A DNA stretch of 64,000 nucleotides from Microvirga lotononidis. Lineage in GTDB: Bacteria > Pseudomonadota > Alphaproteobacteria > Rhizobiales > Beijerinckiaceae. Shown here piece by piece: positions 36,310-45,541 of this stretch; position 1 is the first letter of the stretch, and each line of letters starts with the position of its first letter. The notes beneath the pieces were generated by a model. That model was given only the letters and a program-made list of their open reading frames with translations, made no database searches and had not been told where the DNA came from. A program made the position numbers and the translations under genes. The DNA is taken from assembly GCF_034627025.1 (NCBI RefSeq), contig NZ_CP141048.1, positions 2,678,001 through 2,742,000 of the forward strand. The letters are read 5' to 3'.

Positions 36310-36327
36310 ACGAATAAAGGACATGAC

Positions 36328-37605
36328 ATGCTGGACCAGGGCAGCTCCGTAACACGTGAGAACGCGCAACGGGTTTTGCGCGACAACGACCGAGGTGGCT
36401 ATACGGTGCCGACTGCCCGGCTCTACCCCTATCAGTGGCTATGGGATTCCGGCTTCTCGGCTCTGGGGTGGCAGACTTTCAACGAGCCGCGCGCCTGGGA
36501 GGAACTGAGGCGCCTCGCGACCGGGCAATGGCCCGACGGCATGATCCCTCATATCATCTTCCACAAGGTCGATCCGAATTATTCCCCCGGCCCCGGAGCC
36601 TGGGGCACATCGCATCAGCCGCCGACCTCGGGCATCTCGCAGCCGCCGGTTCTCGCGACCCATCTGCGCTGGATGCTCGAGTGTACGTGCGACCAGGCCC
36701 TCGCCGAAAAGACCGCCCGTGAGCTCTACCCCGTGCTCGTTCGCGCACATCGCTGGTGGCGCGCAGCTCGCGATCCCGAAAGAACGGGCCTTGTCGCAAT
36801 CTACCATCCGTGGGAATCGGGGATGGACAACAGCGCCATGTGGGACACGCCCATGGCAAATGTTCCAACCGATATTCTCGACCCTTACGAGCGCCGGGAT
36901 ACCGCCTACATCGCCGTCGACCAACGTCCGCAAAAGAGCGATTACGACCGCTACATGGCTCTCGTGACGCGTTTCAAACGCGCGGGCTGGGATCCCGAAG
37001 TTCTGTGGGCAGAAACGCCATTCAAGGTCCTCGATCCCACCACCAATTGTGTGCTGCACCGCGCCGACCGAGACCTCCTAGCTTTGAGCGATCAACTCGG
37101 CATAGAGAATGATCGGGCTGAAATCGAAGGCTGGATTGCACGAGGTCGGACTGCATTCAGCCGCCTCTGGAGTGAGACACAGGGCTGCTATGTCCCTCTC
37201 GACATGCTGACCGGAGAGAAGATCGAGATCGGCACATCCGGCGGCATGCTCGGCTTCTATGCAGGTGTCGCGGATGATGCTCAGGCCAAGCGCATGGTGC
37301 AGGCGCTCGAAGAGTGGGGCAGGGCGGTACGATACCTCGTGCCCTCCACTTCGCCGCTGGACCTGCGCTTCGAACCACGTCGCTACTGGCGCGGTCCCGT
37401 GTGGCCGAACGTCAACTGGATGATCGGCGTGGGCCTCGCCGAATACGGTTTCAGCGATCTCGCGCGCCGGGTCCGCGAAGACCTTCGCTCGCTCATACAA
37501 TCTTCCGGATTCTACGAATATTGGGAACCGACTACGAGTGAAGGGTTAGGTGGCGCGCACTTCTCCTGGACGGCAGCGACGTGGCTGGCTTGGATCGATC
37601 GCTGA
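36328..37605 (+). CDS. GH63-type glucosylglycerate / mannosylglycerate hydrolase
   Basis: A 425-residue cytoplasmic (alpha/alpha)6-barrel hydrolase resembling bacterial mannosylglycerate hydrolase and mycobacterial glucosylglycerate hydrolase. Markers in order are YPYQWLWDSGFSALGW near the N-terminus, HPWESGMDNSAMWD (general acid aspartate), RRYWRGPVWPNVNWM, and YEYWEPTTSEGLGGAHFSWT (base glutamate). It would cleave 2-O-alpha-glycosyl-glycerate into hexose and glycerate. The exact sugar cannot be told from sequence. It stands after the ABC importer with an AAAGGA ribosome site. Confidence 0.85.
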   Translation: MLDQGSSVTRENAQRVLRDNDRGGYTVPTARLYPYQWLWDSGFSALGWQTFNEPRAWEELRRLATGQWPDGMIPHIIFHKVDPNYSPGPGAWGTSHQPPTSGISQPPVLATHLRWMLECTCDQALAEKTARELYPVLVRAHRWWRAARDPERTGLVAIYHPWESGMDNSAMWDTPMANVPTDILDPYERRDTAYIAVDQRPQKSDYDRYMALVTRFKRAGWDPEVLWAETPFKVLDPTTNCVLHRADRDLLALSDQLGIENDRAEIEGWIARGRTAFSRLWSETQGCYVPLDMLTGEKIEIGTSGGMLGFYAGVADDAQAKRMVQALEEWGRAVRYLVPSTSPLDLRFEPRRYWRGPVWPNVNWMIGVGLAEYGFSDLARRVREDLRSLIQSSGFYEYWEPTTSEGLGGAHFSWTAATWLAWIDR

Positions 37606-38486
37606 AAATATCCCCGGGCGGCGTCTCCGTGGGCATACAGGGATCTCTCTGGATGATTGGCTGCATGGCGTGCTTTACGCTTCTTGCTGCAATAGCGAAA
37701 ACGCTCGCGGGGCATATCGGTGCGCTTGAAATCGCGTTTGTCAGGGTGACGATCGGCTGTCTCTTCCTGACACCTTTCATCGTCCGGTATGGACTCGCGA
37801 TCCTTCGCCCCAATCGCCCATGGTTGTCGTGGGCCCGAGCGCTGCTCGGCGTTGGCGGGATGACTTTTGGCATGGCGTCCGTGATGAACATGCCCATGGC
37901 CAATGCTATCGCCATTGCCTTCACAGCACCTTTCTGGACGGCGGTTCTCGCATCCGCTTTCCTGAAAGAAAAATTGACGCGCGCGACCGTGTTGGCACTG
38001 TTCCTAGGCTTCGTGGGTATGCTGGTCGTGATGCGGCCATCCGCCGAGGGAATCCATGCAATGGCGCTCGTCGCGCTCTTGGGAGCCATCTGCAATGGCG
38101 CCATGGGAGCGATGATGCCGTCTCTGACGAGGCATGAAACGCAGCCCGTATTGCTGGCTCATTTCAACATCGTGATGGCTGGCCTGCTGGCGTCGCCGGC
38201 TCTGTGGACTTGGATACCACCACGATGGGGATGGGATTTGGCAGCCCTCCTCCTGATCGGCCTTCTTGCCGTCGTCGGTCAATGGATGAGCCTTAGGGCC
38301 TACCAGATTACACCGGCTACGACTTTGGCACCGGTTTCCTATGTGCAGCTCCCTTTTGCTTTGTTCTTCGGATACGTCCTCTTCGATGAGGTTCCTGATC
38401 TTTTCGGCTTCGGCGGAATGGCTGTGATTGCTGCGGCGCTGGCTCTTTCGTTGCGTGGCGAGGCCCGCCAGTACGCCGGGTCCTGA
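37581..38486 (+). CDS. EamA/DMT-family permease
   Basis: A 301-residue membrane protein with ten predicted helices in two EamA repeats, typical of drug/metabolite transporters that export amino acids or other metabolites. The GTG start at 37581 overlaps the hydrolase end by 25 bases and lacks a good ribosome site; starts at a GTG near 37630 or an ATG near 37652 are also possible. It is the last gene of the second operon; its cargo is unknown. Confidence 0.82.
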   Translation: MAGLDRSLKISPGGVSVGIQGSLWMIGCMACFTLLAAIAKTLAGHIGALEIAFVRVTIGCLFLTPFIVRYGLAILRPNRPWLSWARALLGVGGMTFGMASVMNMPMANAIAIAFTAPFWTAVLASAFLKEKLTRATVLALFLGFVGMLVVMRPSAEGIHAMALVALLGAICNGAMGAMMPSLTRHETQPVLLAHFNIVMAGLLASPALWTWIPPRWGWDLAALLLIGLLAVVGQWMSLRAYQITPATTLAPVSYVQLPFALFFGYVLFDEVPDLFGFGGMAVIAAALALSLRGEARQYAGS

Positions 38487-38573
38487 AAGCACAATGCGGT
38501 CGAGCTGCAACCGCTGATGCCCAGATCCAGTTTTGGGAACGCCTGTCGCAGATCGCCCAGTTCAGCACCTCCG

Positions 38574-38614
38574 GTACGCTGCTCTTGAGAGCGTACATCT
38601 CAAGAGCGGCGTAC
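38574..38614. terminator. Strong 17-bp hairpin between convergent genes
   Basis: GTACGCTGCTCTTGAGA (38574-38590) pairs with 38598-38614 across a seven-base loop with one G-U wobble. It sits between the DMT permease stop (38486) and the response regulator stop (38631), so it may block read-through from both sides. There is no long T-run, so a factor-dependent or processing role is equally possible. Confidence 0.65.
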
Positions 38615-38630
38615 CCCTGCCTCCTCGTCG

Positions 38631-39698
38631 TCACGCGGCGACTTGCAGGACAGGGGCACTGATCGAACTCCGCATCAGCAAAGCCACCAGATCGCTCTGC
38701 CGGGTCGTTCTCGTCTTACGAAAGAGGTTCTGGACATGAAATGATACAGTCGCCGAAGACACATTGAACTGTTTTGCAATTTGGTCGAGCCTATTCCCAT
38801 CCGCCAAGGCAACAGCAATCCGCGCCTCTGTGCGCGTGAGGTCGTAGATCTTCGCGATGATTGATGCGGACAGAGGCGGGTTCACGGACAGATCGATAAC
38901 CACGACAGCTACGGTCGGTAATCCTGTCCCAGTTTTGATATCCAGAGGGCAGACATGAAGAACAAGTGGCGCTTGTGTTTCGCGAGGAATCGGTACGACG
39001 CTAGCGGTTGGCTGATCCCTCGTGGCGGCGCGAATGGCCTCCCGCAAGGTACGAGCTGGCGGCGCTTGCATTACACAGAGCCGGCCGGACGCGACCTTCA
39101 AGAAGCTGCCTTCAGAGACAATAGCTTCAGCAGTCCGGTTCATGTTCTTTATATTGCCGGAGCTATCAAGGTAGATGATCCCTCGTGACATTCCGTCCAA
39201 TGTTCCGGCAAGGTTCGAGAAGGAGACTTGGACGTCGACCGTGTAACGTCCATAGCGTTCTGGATCCGCGGGTTTCCAAGCGTGTGCGTTACTCCGCTGC
39301 AGGCGTTTGACCTGTGCAAGACATGCTTGAAGCGTCAGCTTCATGGTGCGTAAGTCGATAGGCTTCAAGATGACATCGTCGGCACCGAGTTCTCTCAGAC
39401 TGAGCACACTTTCGGAATCTGCATAATCGGAGACCAGAATGAATGGCGTTCCGTCCAAGGTGTCGTATCTTTCACGGACGACCCTCAGCAGCTCCGTCGC
39501 GGCCATGTTGGGCAATGCGCTATCGCAGATAATAAAGTCGGGAAGAATATTCGATAAAGATGCGATTGCGTCATCCGCATTTGCCGCCTCTTTTACGTAG
39601 TAACCAATGTCTCGCAGAGATGACGCGAATGATGCTCGACTGAAATCATCCTGATCCACATAAAGAATCGTCTGGGCGTCTACTTTACTCACAGGCAT
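38631..39698 (-). CDS. Response regulator with receiver, PAS-like and LuxR-type HTH domains
   Basis: A 355-residue regulator. The receiver (residues 9-130) has D59 (ICDSALP) as phospho-acceptor, S90 and K112 (LKPID). The middle (about 150-275) resembles a PAS sensor: GIIYLDSSGNIKNMNRTAEAI. The C-terminal LuxR/GerE helix-turn-helix (about 285-345) is LTRTEARIAVALADGNRLDQ followed by FNVSSATVSFHVQNLFRKT. No kinase gene is adjacent. A truncated copy of its own start lies just upstream at 39777. Confidence 0.85.
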   Translation of the reverse strand: MPVSKVDAQTILYVDQDDFSRASFASSLRDIGYYVKEAANADDAIASLSNILPDFIICDSALPNMAATELLRVVRERYDTLDGTPFILVSDYADSESVLSLRELGADDVILKPIDLRTMKLTLQACLAQVKRLQRSNAHAWKPADPERYGRYTVDVQVSFSNLAGTLDGMSRGIIYLDSSGNIKNMNRTAEAIVSEGSFLKVASGRLCVMQAPPARTLREAIRAATRDQPTASVVPIPRETQAPLVLHVCPLDIKTGTGLPTVAVVVIDLSVNPPLSASIIAKIYDLTRTEARIAVALADGNRLDQIAKQFNVSSATVSFHVQNLFRKTRTTRQSDLVALLMRSSISAPVLQVAA

Positions 39699-39776
39699 TT
39701 TCTACCCCAAACCGGCAGCCCGAAACTGGACAAGCGAAAGCCTTAGGTGACAGCACGTCGCTGACACCTCCACGAG

Positions 39777-39917
39777 TTAGACAGTTTTGAGGGTCGCCGC
39801 TTCATGCAAATGGATGATGCCTTTCTCGTTCAGAAGGGATGCCGCGAACGCTGCTGGGCTGCTCTCGTTATGATCGATGACAAGAATTGTTTGGGCGACT
39901 ACTTTACTCTCAGGCAT
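39777..39917 (-). pseudogene. Truncated copy of the response regulator N-terminus (46 codons)
   Basis: It starts MPESKVVAQTILVIDHNESS and stops after 46 codons. Over the first 28 residues, 17 equal the response regulator at 38631, and the similarity extends upstream through the shared GGGGTAG before the ATG. The phospho-acceptor region and everything after it is missing. It is a remnant of a tandem duplication or the stump of a deleted paralogue; it might still be translated because its ribosome region is retained. Confidence 0.75.
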
Positions 39918-40816
39918 TACCTACCCCAACCAGTCTGATTAAATTCGAACACACGAAAGACTTTGTCTGCCGAGGCATGATGACATCATGAAGTCGTCAC
40001 GGTTTATGAGATGACGATATTAAGGCTATGACGAACAGTTCCCGAATTCGTAACCTCTAGCCAATTGAGAAGACCTTACTCAAAGCCGATCATCTCTGAT
40101 CTCCGCATAGGATAATGACGATAGCTGATGATGTCATGTTGATGGTATATATAATATAGTTTGACTGTTTGGGACAAAGGACATTAGTTGCAGATTTGAG
40201 GTTAATTTTCGTAGAAGGCGTTGCGTATCAATCCTTGTGGCCATGAATAAGCTTATCTTTTATGGAGTATCATTCCCTGCCAAAACGTCTTTTTGTCGAA
40301 AAGCAGGGACCCTCGAAAGTCGTAAAGCCTTTCCGGTCCAACATTCCGTAGATTCCAATCAATTTTTATAATGTTCTGTGGTGGGGATCCGACATCATTC
40401 GGAACAGCGGCGGTCCTCAGACGCTCAAGCGTTTCCATGATCCGGTTCTCTCGCGCGAGAACGGATTAGCGCACCAATCATCGGCCGGCCAACAGAGCTT
40501 GATCCTGCAGATCTTTCATTGGCCCGACGGGCTGCTGAGCGGCATGGTTCGCGCGACACTGTGAACCAACGGGACAGGGCCGACTCTTCAGGGGGGCTCA
40601 ACGGGAAGAAGGTCCATACGAGTGGCACTGGAGGACGCGGGCACGGATGAGTGCGTCAGCACACATCGGTAGAGGTAAAGCGCGTTCGCCCCGCATTTCC
40701 TAGTTGTTCGCCTAGGGAGGCCCTCCGTCGATCGTGCCAATTTCATTCTCACACAAGCCGGATCTCGATTCGATCGCAAGTGGATCGAGCCCGGTTAGAG
40801 ATGGGAAGGATGAGAT
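39918..40816. other. AT-rich intergenic region without a supported gene
   Basis: This stretch, above all 39950-40420, is visibly richer in A+T than its surroundings. A 61-codon minus-strand ORF (40253-40438) and other short frames lack clear ribosome sites and recognisable domains. I see no gene I can support; it probably holds promoters for the flanking genes and perhaps debris of earlier insertions. Confidence 0.5.
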
Positions 40817-41369
40817 ATGACGTTCAGGATCTGGCACGACGAGAGTATCGTCTTTGCGAAGTCGAATATCGGAAAAAGCAACATCACAAATCTGCCGAAC
40901 GGGGGATACGTCGTATCCTGGAGCGATTCAACGGAAGGCCGGGTCTATTTCCAGCAATATGATGGCGCTGGACAAATGGTCGGCACCAGAACAGCCGTCG
41001 AAACGGCAGGCGACAGGCAATACGATCCCGAAATCCAGGCTTATGGGTCCGAGGGCGACTTCGTTGTGAGCTGGCAGGAATCAGCCGGGTCCAATCTATG
41101 GAGCGTCAAATCCCGCGTCTTTAAGGCAGATGGGACAATCAAACAAACACAGACCCTGGCCTCGGGTTTGTCTATCGGTGACTGGGACCGTCCTGCGGTT
41201 GCAAGCAGGTCCGACGGTGGATTTGTCACGGTTTACCGTACAGGCACCGGCGTCAGTTTCGCGGTACACAATTCCGATGGTGAGATCCTCTCTAACCAGC
41301 CGGTCACATCCGTATCTGCCGCTCAGTACGTCGATGTTGCCATCGTGAACGACAACCAGTTTGTGGTTA

Positions 41370-42420
41370 AAGCGCTTTTGGTTTCAGTGTAGGGCATAGC
41401 CGGCGTGCCTGAACCAGCCTTGGGCATCTTTTGCAGTGATGGTGTCGAGGGCGGGTTTGAGTTCTGCTTCCAAAGCTTCGAGAGTGCGCGCCGCTTTCGC
41501 CTTGAGCCGCTCTTTCACCTTGGCCCAGGCGGGCTCGATCGGGTTGAACTCCGGGGAGTACCGCGGCAGGTACAGCAGTCCAATCCCAGCCTGATCGAGC
41601 AGATCCCGCACCTCCGTGGCGTGATGCGGGCGCAGGTTGTCCATCACCAGAATGGCATCCGGCTTGGCGCGTTTGAGAGCCGGCACTAGAATCTGCTCGA
41701 GATAAGCCAGCAGCACGGAAGTAGAAGTCGAGGCCTCGATGCTCATCGTGGCGACTAGACCCTCACAGGCGAGTGCTCCTAACACCGTCAGCCGCTGCCA
41801 GGAGCCGAGCGGGATGGACCCATAGGCCCGCTGCCCGCGTGGAGCGCGCGCATGGGTTCGCGCCATCTTGGTGGTGACGCCGCTTTCATCCAGGAATACC
41901 AAGCGTTCCGCGGGAAGCACGCTCATCTGCTGGCGGTAAGCCTCGCGCTCGGCGGCAACCTCGGGCCGCTCCTGCTCGGCCGCCCGAAGGGTCTTTTTTT
42001 AGGACGCAGCTTGAGGCGCTTGAGCGCCTCGCAGATCACCGCCAGGCACACCGTCACGCCAGTGCGCTCGGCCAGGCGCTCACGGTACTCGCGCAGCAGT
42101 GCGTCACTGTCCTCGATCACGAGCTGACGCAGCACCTCGAGAGCTGCCGCATCCAGGCGCGAAGGCACGCCGCCGCTGTGCGGCTTGGCAGCACGCCGGC
42201 CTTCCTCGCGTTCTTGGCGGCGCCAGTTCGACACGGTGGCCGGGCAAACTTGGAAGCGGCGGGCGATCTCGACCTGAGGAAGGTCGCCGCGTGCGCAGGC
42301 GACCAGAACGCGCTCACGCAGATCAGGAGAATAGGGCTGGGGCATGGCTCGCCTCCTGGGCCATATCCCAGTCAACGCGCAGCCCACCCGAATGGCTTCA
42401 AGCCCAGATCAAAAACGCTT
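41370..42420 (-). mobile_element. IS630-family insertion sequence
   Basis: The element is 1051 bp. Its ends are imperfect inverted repeats (AAGCGCTTTTGGTTTCAG at the left; AAGCGTTTTTGATCTGGG read inward from the right). It is flanked by TA on both sides (41368-41369 and 42421-42422), the target duplication of IS630/mariner elements. It lies inside the RTX gene in the opposite orientation. Confidence 0.92.
41384..42345 (-). CDS. IS630 transposase, two frames joined by a probable -1 frameshift
   Basis: The first frame begins at 42345 (MPQPYSPDLRERV, AGGAGG ribosome site) with a helix-turn-helix and runs to 41923. The second frame ends at 41384 and holds the DDE residues: FLDESG, VMDNLRPHH and SPEFNPIEPAW. 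Shifting back one base on the A7 run at 41994-42000 joins LRPKK to TLRAAEQERPEVAAEREAYR, a normal IS630 sequence, giving about 320 residues. Such programmed shifting is known in this family, so the element is probably active. Confidence 0.88.
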
Positions 42421-45162
42421 TAGTTACTCTATTAGCGGTACCCAGTACTACCGTGTCATGTCCTTCAACGGCAATCATGACGCTCAGACCAGTATCGGCC
42501 CGGGGGCTCGGTCCGATGTCGTTGCCCTGAAGGATGCCGCGGGCAATCCCAATGGTGACTTCGTCGTCATCTATAACCAAGGGAGCATCCTCAGAGCAAA
42601 GTTCGATACGATCGGCGGCACTGGTGTTCAGATCTCATCCAGCGGCTTGAACGAAAACGACTTCGTTGGCGCGACGGCGCTCAGGGGAGGTCGGATTGCT
42701 ATTCTATTTAGTGAAACCACTCGCGACGGAAATGGCAGGGTCGATAACGGCGACATATTCCTGCAAATCGTCAATGCGGATGGAACGCTGGGCGAGAAGG
42801 CTCTCATCAACGACTTAGGCTTTAAGGAATTCTCCCAGCAGAAAGCGCCGGAGATTTCGGAGATGGCCGACGGTCGCTTGGCCATCACTTGGCATGATCC
42901 GACCTATCCCGGAGGGTCAGCGATCAGGACCTCGATCTTCGATCCTCGCATTGCGCCTGTCACAGTCGAAGGCACCGCACGCAACGATATCTATTACGGC
43001 TCCGAATATAGCGGGGACGTCCTGCGCGGCCATGGCGGAAACGATAAGCTCTATGGCGACGCTGGGAATGACACACTGCATGGCGGTACAGGCGCGGATC
43101 TTCTCGACGGCGGCGCAGGTGACGCCGATCTGGCCGATTATTACGGCGGTAGAGGTCTGGCGGCGAGCCTCGGCGGCGATTTCGCCAATACAGGAGATGC
43201 ATTGGGCGACACCTATTTCTCAATCGAGAACCTGCGCGGCACCAGCGAGAATGATGTCCTGGGCGGCAACGCGGTTGCAAACCGCATCATGGGCGCCGAG
43301 GGCGACGACCGGCTCTATGGCGGCGCGGGCATAGCCGCCGATACTCTTGATGGCGGATCAGGCTGGAATATCGCAACCTATGAGTATTCCAAGGCAGGTG
43401 TGGGCATAACACTGAACTTGAAGGATACGAACCAGAGTACGGGTGAGGCGAAGGGCGACGTCTTTATCAACATCCTGGCCTATGGCGGAACTCACTATGC
43501 CGATACCTTCATCGGCGTCGATACCTACAACGAGTTCTTCGGCTATAACGGCAACGATACCCTGATCGGTGGTGCAGTCGCCGACTTCTTGGATGGCGGC
43601 AATGGCGACGACGTCCTGCAGGGGGGGGCGGGCGCCGACACCATGGTCGGCGGCGCCGGGATCGACTTCGCATCCTACGAGAACGCGAGAACCGGCATAA
43701 CGGCATCGCTCGCAGACCCTACCCAGAACACAGGCGAGGCGGCCGGCGATCGTTATAGCCGCGATGGCATGGCAATAGAAATCGAGGGGCTTATCGGCGG
43801 ATCCGGGAACGACACGCTGATCGGTGACAACAATGCCAATACCCTCGAAGGCGGGGCGGGAGCAGACACGTTGCGTGGTGGAGGAGGTATCGATACCGTC
43901 TCCTATGCCAGGTCAACGGCTGGCGTCATGGTGAACCTCGCTGCCAAATTCGGCGCCGGCGGTGACGCTCAAGGGGATACCTATGACAGCATCGAGAATG
44001 TCATCGGCTCCAACTACAACGATATATTTGTCGGCGATGCGGGCGCGAATGCGTTTTATGGCGGAGCTGGAATCGATACGGTCGACTATTCGGGTTCGGC
44101 TGCGGGTGTGACGGTGGTGCTGGGTGGAATGAGCTCAGGCGGTTACGCCGAGGGTGACACCTACAGCAGCATCGAGAATGTCGTCGGTAGTAACTCTGCC
44201 GACGTTCTGTACGGCGATGGCGGCAATAACGTTCTTCAAGGCGGAGACGGAAACGACATCCTCATTGGCCAGGGTGGCAGCGACGTCATGTATGGCGGAG
44301 CGGGCGACGACACGTATTATGTCGACGGTACCGACTTCATTAGCGAAGCAGGCGGGTCGGGCTACGATACAGTAGTGACGACGGAAAGTTTCATGCTTGG
44401 TGCAGATTTCGAGGCGCTCGCCGCAACTGGCTTCGGAGCCCTTTCCCTCACAGGCAATGGGTTGAACAACACCATCATAGGGAATGATGCCGGCAACTGG
44501 ATCGATGGCGGCGAAGGGGCCGATACGATGATCGGCGGTATGGGCGATGACATCTTCGTCATCGACAATCCCGGCGACGTGATCATCGATGCCGGGGGAG
44601 CCAACATGGTCCTCTTGAAGACGGCCTATGATCTGTCGAGACTTCCCTCGTCCGTCAGTGTGTCTCTCGCAGACGGCACCAACGCTCCCCTGGTAGGAAG
44701 CAATGGCGCCAATGTTCTTCGCGGCAATGCTGCCGCCAATGTTCTGAAGGGGCAGGGCGGCAACGACAAGCTCTACGGCTTGGAAGGGAATGACAAGCTG
44801 TACGGTGGGTCGGGTAAGGACGCGTTCGTCTTCGACACACGCCTGCACAAGACCAAGAACGTCGATAAGATATACGACTTCAAGTCATCGGATGACAGTA
44901 TCTGGCTCGATAACGCCATCTTCACCAAGTTGGGCAAGGGAACGCCAACCAAGCCGGTGAAGTTCAAGTCGGGTATGTTCTATGAGGGGAAAAAGGCGCA
45001 CGACAAGGATGACCGGATCATCTACGACAAGAAGACCGGTGACCTGTACTACGATGCCGATGGCACAGGAAAAACGGCCCAGGTGAAGTTTGCGAATATC
45101 AGCAACAAGGTGAAGCTTTACTACCATGATTTCTATGTGATCTGATTAGAGGTATGGGCATG

Positions 45163-45202
45163 AAAAGGTGCCGCTCGGGGAAAGTCCCGGCGGCACCTTT
45201 TT
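45163..45202 (+). terminator. Intrinsic terminator after the RTX gene
   Basis: AAAAGGTGCCGC and GCGGCACCTTTT form a 12-bp stem around a loop of about 15 bases, ending in TTTTT, starting 18 bases after the RTX stop. This is the clearest intrinsic terminator in the window. Confidence 0.88.
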
Positions 45203-45541
45203 CGCTTTGTGAATGTCAGCGGGACGTGCCGCGCTTCAGCCTTGGCCGGATCTTGAGATGCCGGTTGCACGTGGTTTTTCCGGCCGACGACATCCGCAAC
45301 TGCAAGTCCCTGTTGGATCGCAGGACAGTTTTTCGGGAGTTCACCGATGTCTGCTTATCATTCTGATTCGGGGTCCATCGAAGCATATGCCGAACGAAGT
45401 TGCGCCCAATTTGGGACAGAGCGAGAGGCCGGAGTTCAGGCGACTTTATGATCTGCCGAAAGAGGACCTGCGCTTTCGCCTCATATCGTTAACTTGACGG
45501 TTCTCTCGCGGAAGCTATTCTGGCTCTCGTTGGAGCCAAGC
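45203..45541. other. Intergenic stretch without a supported gene
   Basis: About 340 bases between the RTX terminator and the beta-propeller gene. Short frames on the plus strand have no ribosome site. It presumably carries the promoter of the next gene. Confidence 0.4.

Larger units (their letters stand above)
40817..45145 (+). pseudogene. Secreted RTX-type calcium-binding protein gene, split by an IS630 element
   Basis: The N-terminal part is 40817-41369 and the remainder 42423-45145. Removing the insertion and one TA copy restores a single frame of about 1091 codons without any other change. The first 380 residues are beta-propeller-like repeats (NGGYVVSWSD, GDFVVSWQES, DGRLAITWHD). They are followed by many GGxGxDxLx calcium-binding nonapeptides (GGNDKLYGDAGNDTLHGG and similar). 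The C-terminal block (DAFVFDT, NVDKIYDF, DDRIIYDKKTGDLYYDADG, DFYVI) is a typical type I secretion signal domain. As it stands the gene can make only a 191-residue N-terminal fragment. No type I secretion genes lie nearby. Confidence 0.88.

Noticed and set aside
40253..40438. A 61-residue minus-strand protein
   Set aside because: No ribosome site, no recognisable domain, and it lies in AT-rich non-coding-like DNA.
42344..42424. Treating the RTX C-terminal part as an independent gene starting inside the IS element
   Set aside because: The apparent start lies within the IS end; joining across the TA duplication shows it is the continuation of the 40817 gene.
43020..44830. Tandem DNA repeats that might be a CRISPR or satellite array
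   Set aside because: The periodicity is the coding of GGxGxDxLx calcium-binding repeats; the repeats are degenerate and without spacers.
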